Positions 52,938 through 58,230 of a stretch of DNA of 58,230 nt are shown here, one piece after another. The stretch's first letter is position 1; each line of letters starts with the position of its first letter. The notes beneath the pieces were generated by a model. The model saw nothing but the letters and a program-made list of their open reading frames with translations. It did not search any database and was not told where the DNA came from. Source of the DNA: Syntrophus sp964555065 (GTDB lineage: Bacteria > Desulfobacterota > Syntrophia > Syntrophales > Syntrophaceae); contig CAZKRB010000009.1 in NCBI GenBank assembly GCA_964555065.1, positions 1-58,230 of the forward strand. Direction: 5' to 3'. The position numbers were made by a program, and so were the translations under genes.

Positions 52938-53981
52938 CTATACAAAAGACACAGGAGGCTGATCTCCCGATGCTTTTTCAATGGATCCGATAATATAGGC
53001 CTTCTCTCCCAATACATGGAGGCGCTCCACGATATCAATGGCTTCCTTTTCGGCGGCCACGAGCACCATTCCGATCCCCATATTGAAAACGCGCAGCATT
53101 TCGCTCTGTTCGATATCACCCAGTTCCTGAATTTTTTGAAAAATGGGCGGGACGGGCCAGCTGTTCATTCGGATCTGCGTGCAGCACTGCCGGGGTACGA
53201 TGCGGGGAATGTTGTCGATAAATCCCCCCCCGGTAATGTGAACAATGCCCTTGATGCTGAAATTCTTGATTAAATTAAGAACCGGTTTGACATAAATGCG
53301 CGTGGGCCGCAGAAGCTCCTCCCCCAGGGAGAAATCCATTCCCTCGATCTTATCGTTGACCGTGAGCTTCGCTTTTTCGAACAAGACCTTGCGGACCAGG
53401 GAATAACCGTTGCTGTGAATCCCGTTCGAGGCGATCCCGATCACCTGATCTCCCACATGAATATCAGAGCCGTCAATGATCTTGCCATTTTCCACCACTC
53501 CGATGCAGAAGCCGGCGAGATCATATTCATCTTCGGCATACATGCCGGGCATTTCCGCCGTTTCACCGCCGATCAGGGCACAGCCCGCCTCCTGGCAGCC
53601 CCTGACGATCCCTTCGATGATTTTGGCATTCCGGTCCACATCCATTCGGCCGATGGCCATATAATCCAGAAAGAATACCGGTTCCGCTCCCTGCACAACG
53701 ATATCGTTCACCGACATGGCAACCAGGTCGATCCCTACCGTGTCATGTTTGTTCATCATTTGCGCAACGATGAGCTTGGTCCCGACCCCATCGGTCGATG
53801 CAACCAGCACCGGATCCTTGATTTTCTTCAGATCAAGGTGAAAAAGTCCACCGAAACCTCCAATGCCGGTCATGACCTCTTTTCGTGAAGTCAGTTTAAT
53901 CAGAGGGGCTATTTTTTGTATAAAAAGGTTTGCTTGATCAATGTCAACCCCTGCATCCTTATATGATGCCTGCTCGTGCAT
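52938..53981 (-). CDS. purM: Phosphoribosylformylglycinamidine cyclo-ligase (AIR synthase)
   Basis: 347 residues, ATP-dependent ring closure of FGAM to AIR. The start YKDAGVDIDQAN, the GGFGGLF loop, LVASTDGVGTKL, the VNDIVVQGAEPVFFLDY stretch and GGETAEMPGMY are all classic PurM. CCCGGAGGAGTC precedes the ATG. The region upstream holds a palindromic operator-like site. purM-purN order is common in bacteria. Confidence 0.97.
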   Translation of the reverse strand: MHEQASYKDAGVDIDQANLFIQKIAPLIKLTSRKEVMTGIGGFGGLFHLDLKKIKDPVLVASTDGVGTKLIVAQMMNKHDTVGIDLVAMSVNDIVVQGAEPVFFLDYMAIGRMDVDRNAKIIEGIVRGCQEAGCALIGGETAEMPGMYAEDEYDLAGFCIGVVENGKIIDGSDIHVGDQVIGIASNGIHSNGYSLVRKVLFEKAKLTVNDKIEGMDFSLGEELLRPTRIYVKPVLNLIKNFSIKGIVHITGGGFIDNIPRIVPRQCCTQIRMNSWPVPPIFQKIQELGDIEQSEMLRVFNMGIGMVLVAAEKEAIDIVERLHVLGEKAYIIGSIEKASGDQPPVSFV

Positions 53982-54008
53982 ATCGATCGACTCCTCCGGG
54001 TGGATGGG

Positions 54009-54076
54009 TTAGAATATTTGGGTGTTGCCGCGGTAAATGTGGATAATTGAGATTATTTATTTTAGAATATCTAAAA
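54009..54076. repeat. Operator-like palindrome and repeated half-site between purM and hom
   Basis: TTTTAGA-ATA-TCTAAAA (54060-54076) is a perfect 7+7 inverted repeat. TTAGAATAT occurs in it (54062-54070) and again at 54009-54017, 53 bases away on the purM side. A minus-strand TTGACT (54082-54077) lies beside the palindrome, so it may cover a purM promoter. For hom, TTGCGC (54091-54096) and TAACAA (54114-54119) are a weak candidate pair. The interval 53982-54305 has no gene. Confidence 0.45.
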
Positions 54077-54305
54077 AGTCAAATCTTTCCTTGCGCAAAC
54101 ACTTAATATTTGTTAACAATGCCTAATTTAAGCTGTGAAATCATTTGCAATATCAAATTGTTTGTGGGAGATCGCCGGAAGAGCCGGTTGCCTCTGAAGC
54201 TGCACGTCAGCGCCGGTTCATGACGGGATGCATCCGTGCAGGCGCCCTATTAAATGGCGTCGGCTGCAGAGGGTTGTGTTGGATGGATAAGGAGAACATT
54301 CGTTC

Positions 54306-55619
54306 ATGAAGAAGATTTACCTGGGATTAATCGGATTTGGAAATATTGGCACGGGGGTCGTCAAGCTTTTGCAGGACAATGCCGACCTCCTGGAAAAACG
54401 TCTGGGGGCGAAGCTTATCCTGAAAAAGGTTGCCGATATCAATATCGCCTCGCCAAGAATCGTCACGGTGGATCCTCAGGTCCTGACGACCGATGCCGCT
54501 CAGATTCTGAATGATCCGGAGATCGATATTGTGATTGAACTGGTGGGAGGTTATGATGCCGCTCGTCGATTCATCACGGAAGCCCTGAAGAGAGGCAAGC
54601 ATGTGGTGACGGCCAACAAGGCCCTATTGGCCACCTACGGCAACGATCTTTTTTTGCTCGCGGCTGAACAGAAACGCAACATCTGCTTTGAAGCCAGCGT
54701 CGGAGGAACGATTCCAATCATTAAAACGATCCGGGAAGGCCTGGTCGCCAATCGGGTCCAGTCCGTCCTGGGGATCATGAACGGCACGTCAAATTTCATC
54801 CTGACCAAAATGACGGACGATGGGAAAGACTTTGCCGCCGTGCTGAAAGAAGCGCAGGATCTCGGTTTCGCCGAAGCCGATCCGACCTATGACATCGAGG
54901 GGGTCGATACGGCCCATAAGCTGGCCCTGGTCCTGATGCTGGCCTACGGAAAACGGGTGCCCCTGGACGACCTATACCGCGAAGGCATCTCCGGCATGAG
55001 CCATCAGGACGTCGAGTTTGCCGGGGAGCTGGGATACCGGATTAAGTTGCTTGCCATCGCCAGGCAGCATGATGAAAGCATCGAAGCCCGGATTCACCCG
55101 GCAATGGTTCCTTTTCATCATCTGCTGGCCAATGTTAACGGGAACTATAACGCCTTTCACATCATCGGAGACGCATCGGACTCCGTTTTCCTTTCCGGCC
55201 AGGGAGCGGGAATGATGCCAACGGCAAGCGCGGTCGTCAGCGATATCATTGATATTTCGCGCGACATTCTGAAAGACGTTTCCTGTCGCGTACCGGCACG
55301 GTCCTTTCAGGAGGAGGCCATCGGGGACATTGCCTTAATGCCCGTGGATGACATTCAGACCCATTATTATTTCAGATTTTCCGCCCTCGATCGGCCCGGC
55401 GTGCTGTCCAGGATCGCCGGCGTTCTGGCGGAGGAAAATATCAGCATAGCCACCGTGATGCAGAAGGGAAGAAAACAGGGACAGCCCGTGCCCATCGTCA
55501 TGATCACTCACAAATCGAGGGAAAAGAACGTACGCCGGGCATTGGACCAGATCGATCGGCTGGATATCGTGCAGGGTCGAACCGTATTGATTCGAATCGA
55601 GGATGATCGGCTTTCATGA
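54306..55619 (+). CDS. hom: Homoserine dehydrogenase with C-terminal ACT domain
   Basis: 437 residues. NAD(P) binding at the start (LGLIGFGNIGTGVVKLL), catalytic domain with GIMNGTSNFILTKM and AQDLGFAEADPTYDIEGVD, then an ACT domain from about 355 (FSALDRPGVLSRIAGVLAEE) that probably gives threonine feedback. It reduces aspartate semialdehyde to homoserine for threonine and methionine. Monofunctional, with no aspartokinase part. AAGGAG before the ATG. Its stop overlaps the next start (ATGA), tying it to apgM. Confidence 0.97.
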   Translation: MKKIYLGLIGFGNIGTGVVKLLQDNADLLEKRLGAKLILKKVADINIASPRIVTVDPQVLTTDAAQILNDPEIDIVIELVGGYDAARRFITEALKRGKHVVTANKALLATYGNDLFLLAAEQKRNICFEASVGGTIPIIKTIREGLVANRVQSVLGIMNGTSNFILTKMTDDGKDFAAVLKEAQDLGFAEADPTYDIEGVDTAHKLALVLMLAYGKRVPLDDLYREGISGMSHQDVEFAGELGYRIKLLAIARQHDESIEARIHPAMVPFHHLLANVNGNYNAFHIIGDASDSVFLSGQGAGMMPTASAVVSDIIDISRDILKDVSCRVPARSFQEEAIGDIALMPVDDIQTHYYFRFSALDRPGVLSRIAGVLAEENISIATVMQKGRKQGQPVPIVMITHKSREKNVRRALDQIDRLDIVQGRTVLIRIEDDRLS

Positions 55620-56845
55620 AATATGTCATTATTTTAGGGGATGGAATGGCGGACGATCCCATCCCGGAACTGGACGGAAAAACCCCGCTGGAAGCGGCAG
55701 TCACCCCTCATATGGACCGGATTGCCCGGGCGGGGACTCTGGGCCTGGTTGATACCATCCCTTCAGGGCTGCCCCCGGGCAGCGACGTGGCCAACCTTTC
55801 GGTCCTCGGCTACGATCCGAAGGAAACCTATTCCGGGCGCGGACCGCTTGAGGCGGCGAGTATGGGACTGAACCTGGATCCCGAGGATGTGGCCTTCCGG
55901 TGCAACCTCGTGACCCTGGGACCGGAGGAAAATCCACGGATGGAGGATTTCACCTCGGGGCACATCACATCGGAGGAGTCAAGGAAGATCATTGACGACC
56001 TCAACCGAGAACTGGCTTCCACCGCCTGCCGTTTCTATGCAGGGGTTGGGTACCGCCATCTCATGGTCAGGCGACAGCGTCAGGATACCTTGAAAACGAC
56101 GCCTCCCCACGACATCACGGGGCAAGCCATCGGGGATTACCTTCCCGCAGGCGAAGGCGCCGAGGAACTCATCGAACTGATGCAGCGCTCCCGGGCCGTT
56201 TTGAAAGAGCATCCCGTTAACAGGAAGCGCGTTTCGGCCGGGTTGAAACCAGCGACCTCCATCTGGCTCTGGGGGCAGGGAAGGGCGCCAAAAATCGTCC
56301 GGCTTACGGACCGGTATCGGATCCGGGGAGGGATGATTTCGGCCGTTGATCTGCTCAAAGGAATCGGGGTTTATGCCGGCCTGAAGGTGATCCCGGTGGA
56401 GGGCGCAACGGGATACACGGATACCAATTACCGGGGAAAAGCCGAGCAGGCCCTGGCGGCGCTGAAAGAGATGGACTTTGTCTTCATCCACATCGAAGCG
56501 CCCGATGAAATGGGACATGAGGGTCATCTGGCCGGTAAAATCCGTGCCATCGAGGATGTCGATGAGAAAGTGGTAGGAACCATTCTTCAGGGCATCGGGC
56601 AGTTCAACGACTTCAGGGTCATGGTCCTCAGTGACCATCCCACGCCGATCCGTCTCAAGACCCATTCCGCCGAGCCCAGCCCCTTTGCCGTTCTTTCCTC
56701 TGCGAGAAACGAAAATCTGGCTTCAGGAGTTCTTTTTTGCGAATCATCCGCCAGGAAGAGCGGCCGCCTGATCACGCCAGGCTACCGGCTGATGGATCGA
56801 TTCATGCGGACCTGGAGGGCATTCGTTGAAGAAGAACGTCGCTAG
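55616..56845 (+). CDS. apgM: Archaeal-type cofactor-independent phosphoglycerate mutase; possible homoserine kinase analogue
   Basis: 409 residues of the alkaline-phosphatase superfamily. Metal ligands start at D9 (ILGDGMAD); the nucleophile is S62 in NLSVLGYDP; HIEAPDEMGHEGH and LSDHPTP are later metal motifs. ApgM converts 3- to 2-phosphoglycerate. In Deltaproteobacteria this gene is often beside hom, and it has been proposed by genome context to act as an alternative homoserine kinase; the ATGA overlap with hom here fits that idea. No thrB or thrC lies in the window. Confidence 0.92.
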   Translation: MKYVIILGDGMADDPIPELDGKTPLEAAVTPHMDRIARAGTLGLVDTIPSGLPPGSDVANLSVLGYDPKETYSGRGPLEAASMGLNLDPEDVAFRCNLVTLGPEENPRMEDFTSGHITSEESRKIIDDLNRELASTACRFYAGVGYRHLMVRRQRQDTLKTTPPHDITGQAIGDYLPAGEGAEELIELMQRSRAVLKEHPVNRKRVSAGLKPATSIWLWGQGRAPKIVRLTDRYRIRGGMISAVDLLKGIGVYAGLKVIPVEGATGYTDTNYRGKAEQALAALKEMDFVFIHIEAPDEMGHEGHLAGKIRAIEDVDEKVVGTILQGIGQFNDFRVMVLSDHPTPIRLKTHSAEPSPFAVLSSARNENLASGVLFCESSARKSGRLITPGYRLMDRFMRTWRAFVEEERR

Positions 56846-57242
56846 AGTTCGCGTCATGTATGCCGACACGGATGCCATGGGCATCGTTTATCATACCAAT
56901 TACATCAAGTGGTTTGAAATCGGGCGTTCCGAGTTCCTGCGGGAAATCGGTCTCGTTTATGCCTCCCTGGAGAAGCAGGGGATCAATTTTCCCCTTTACG
57001 AGGTTCACTGCCACTATCTGTCGCCGGCCACTTACGATCAGGTGATCCGAATTGAAACGGAGATTGCCTTCGTCAACCGGGCCAGTTTGCGATTCAACTA
57101 CAGACTTTTTGATGAGCAGGGAAAAAAAACCTTTGTGGAAGGGTATTCGGTCCATGCGTGCACAAATCGCGACCAAAAGATCGTTCGTCTTCCCCTTCCC
57201 ATTCTAGAAATCCTCAAGGCCCATGCGTCCTCTGAGGAATAG
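56826..57242 (+). CDS. YbgC/FadM-type acyl-CoA thioesterase
   Basis: 138 residues, single hot-dog fold. The active-site motif YADTDAMGIVYHTNYIKWFE carries the catalytic Asp (D16) and His (H23) of the 4HBT/YbgC group. It would hydrolyse short-chain or hydroxybenzoyl-type acyl-CoA. The start is TTG with GGAGG seven bases upstream; it overlaps the apgM stop by 20 bases, so translation is probably coupled. It has no link to tol-pal genes here. Confidence 0.9.
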   Translation: MKKNVARVRVMYADTDAMGIVYHTNYIKWFEIGRSEFLREIGLVYASLEKQGINFPLYEVHCHYLSPATYDQVIRIETEIAFVNRASLRFNYRLFDEQGKKTFVEGYSVHACTNRDQKIVRLPLPILEILKAHASSEE

Positions 57243-57260
57243 GTCAGGAGAAAAACCGTC

Positions 57261-57935
57261 ATGACAAAAAAAATCGTTTTGGAAGATCTGGACAATGCAG
57301 ACTTTCTGCATTCCGCCCTTAACAGAGTTGCGGAATTCTATTCCCTGCATAGGAAAAAAGTTCAATTGGTAACCGGAGCCGTTGCGTTGGTTCTCCTGGC
57401 ACTGAGCGCCTGGTTTGCCTATCGCTACACCTTTGAAAAAAACGCCTGGGAAGGCTATGCCGAAATAACGGAAGCGACCCTTACCCAATCTTCGGTTAAC
57501 GAGGATGACCTCATTAAGAAATACGGGGAACTTGCTGCCCGGTATTCGGGAAGCAAGGCGGCCGTTTTGAGCAGCTACCGGTTGGGGAATCTCTATTTCA
57601 ATGAAGGTAAAATCGATTCGGCCATCAAATCCTATGAAAAATTTCTTGCGGATACTTCCGACCGCAATGATCTCAAAGTGCTTGCCTATAGCAGCCTGGC
57701 AAATTGCTACGAGACCAAGAAGGATTACAAAAAAGCGCTCCTGGCCCTGCAGCAGGCGGAAAAAACGCCGGCGGGGAAGAACTTCGGGACTTTTCTCTAT
57801 CGAGACATGGGAAGGATCTATGAAAAAATGGAAAATCCCGCGGAAGCCCTTAAGTATTATAAAAAGGCCCTGGAACAATCTCTTGACCCTACAGTCACAT
57901 CCTTCATAAAAAGAAAAATAGCCATCCTCTCCTAA
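57261..57935 (+). CDS. Membrane-anchored TPR protein (YfgM-like)
   Basis: 224 residues. A single membrane helix (VQLVTGAVALVLLALSAWFA, about 35-55) follows a short cytosolic start; the rest is periplasmic, with TPR repeats at about 105-135 (YRLGNLYFNEGKIDSAIKSY), 145-165 and 180-215 (DMGRIYEKMENPAEALKYY). The layout resembles YfgM, a helper of SecYEG and periplasmic chaperones, but the family is broad. It is the last gene of the hom operon, 18 bases after the thioesterase. Confidence 0.85.
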   Translation: MTKKIVLEDLDNADFLHSALNRVAEFYSLHRKKVQLVTGAVALVLLALSAWFAYRYTFEKNAWEGYAEITEATLTQSSVNEDDLIKKYGELAARYSGSKAAVLSSYRLGNLYFNEGKIDSAIKSYEKFLADTSDRNDLKVLAYSSLANCYETKKDYKKALLALQQAEKTPAGKNFGTFLYRDMGRIYEKMENPAEALKYYKKALEQSLDPTVTSFIKRKIAILS

Positions 57936-58230
57936 GGCAGGGATCTTCCCGTCGCTACAGGGGGTTTCTTGACAAACTCAAAGGAATGGATAATCTAATG
58001 AAGTATTTTCATGTAAATTGTCATGCCGGGGCGGCACCCTAAAACGATGAAAATTCGAAGATTGCACCAGATGCCATTATGCAAACATAACTCTATAACT
58101 CTTTGTATTTATTATATGCACATCCTATTTTCCGATTAAATAAAACACTATAAATCGGCTTAAATTATCCATTATTCAGCAATGTCCGGTTAGAATTTTG
58201 CGTAAGCGGTTGAGAATTTTTGTCGTCTTC
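57936..58230 (+). promoter_or_regulatory. AT-rich 3' region with a sigma-70-type promoter
   Basis: TTGACA (57969-57974), a 16-base spacer and TAATCT (57991-57996) form a good promoter pointing out of the window. A small hairpin TGCCG-GGG-CGGCA follows near 58023. No open frame of note begins before the window ends, so the promoter may serve a gene or RNA beyond it. Confidence 0.5.

Noticed and set aside
1..58230. CRISPR arrays, toxin-antitoxin pairs, prophage or insertion sequences
   Set aside because: No regularly spaced repeats, cas genes, integrases, transposases or phage structural genes could be seen in any frame.

Overview
The window reads as a chromosomal segment of an anaerobic, GC-rich Deltaproteobacterium (Desulfobacterota), most like Syntrophus/Syntrophales. 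The clues are a citrate-synthase-like HMGL protein in place of an ordinary citrate synthase, a phosphofructokinase with pyrophosphate-type active-site residues, a non-discriminating-type AspRS, a FadL-type hydrocarbon/fatty-acid porin behind a sigma-54-like promoter, archaeal-type phosphoglycerate mutase next to homoserine dehydrogenase, and DUF4911/DUF4197/DUF362 genes. The genus is inferred from gene content only; no rRNA is present. A run of 100 N inside one gene shows that this is a scaffolded draft.

Layout. 1-4.4 kb: 3' end of tRNA-Pro(UGG) with its terminator, a lone thioesterase-like gene, a Gly-rich DUF533 protein (with the N gap), a Cys-rich YkgJ-like protein and a small orphan. 4.4-6.8 kb: a one-Cys peroxiredoxin, a SemiSWEET transporter, then a 59-residue Cys-rich SAP-like peptide gene overlapping a radical SAM gene and a small acidic ORF. 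6.8-15.7 kb: recC-recB-recD, complete. 16.1-20.4 kb: two small unknown genes coupled to a DUF362 ferredoxin-like protein, a FadL-type porin and a methyltransferase. 20.4-26.8 kb (minus): a membrane hybrid histidine kinase, a double-PilZ protein and a DUF4197 protein. 27-32.3 kb: a small coiled-coil lipoprotein, facing a five-gene overlapping minus-strand operon for envelope functions (GNAT, DUF2156, YihY, EEP phosphatase/nuclease, L,D-transpeptidase). 32.4-35.1 kb: adk and a UvrD/Rep helicase.

35-47 kb (mostly minus): a Re-citrate-synthase-like enzyme with a C-terminal Cache-like sensor domain, aspS, hisS, comEC; then a heavily decayed PilS/PilR-like two-component pair on the plus strand; then recJ. 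47.5-52 kb: DUF4911 gene, a His-rich unknown, rpmB, and two convergent phosphofructokinases of different types. 52-58 kb: purM-purN (minus), then hom, apgM, a YbgC-type thioesterase and a TPR membrane protein as one plus-strand operon.

Themes: DNA repair and uptake (RecBCD, RecJ, UvrD-like, ComEC); central carbon and amino-acid entry points adapted to anaerobic, energy-limited life (citrate formation, PPi-type PFK, hom-apgM); envelope and signalling. The items most worth following up are the enzyme-Cache fusion, the small Cys-rich peptide beside a radical SAM enzyme, and the layered decay of the pilSR-like locus.
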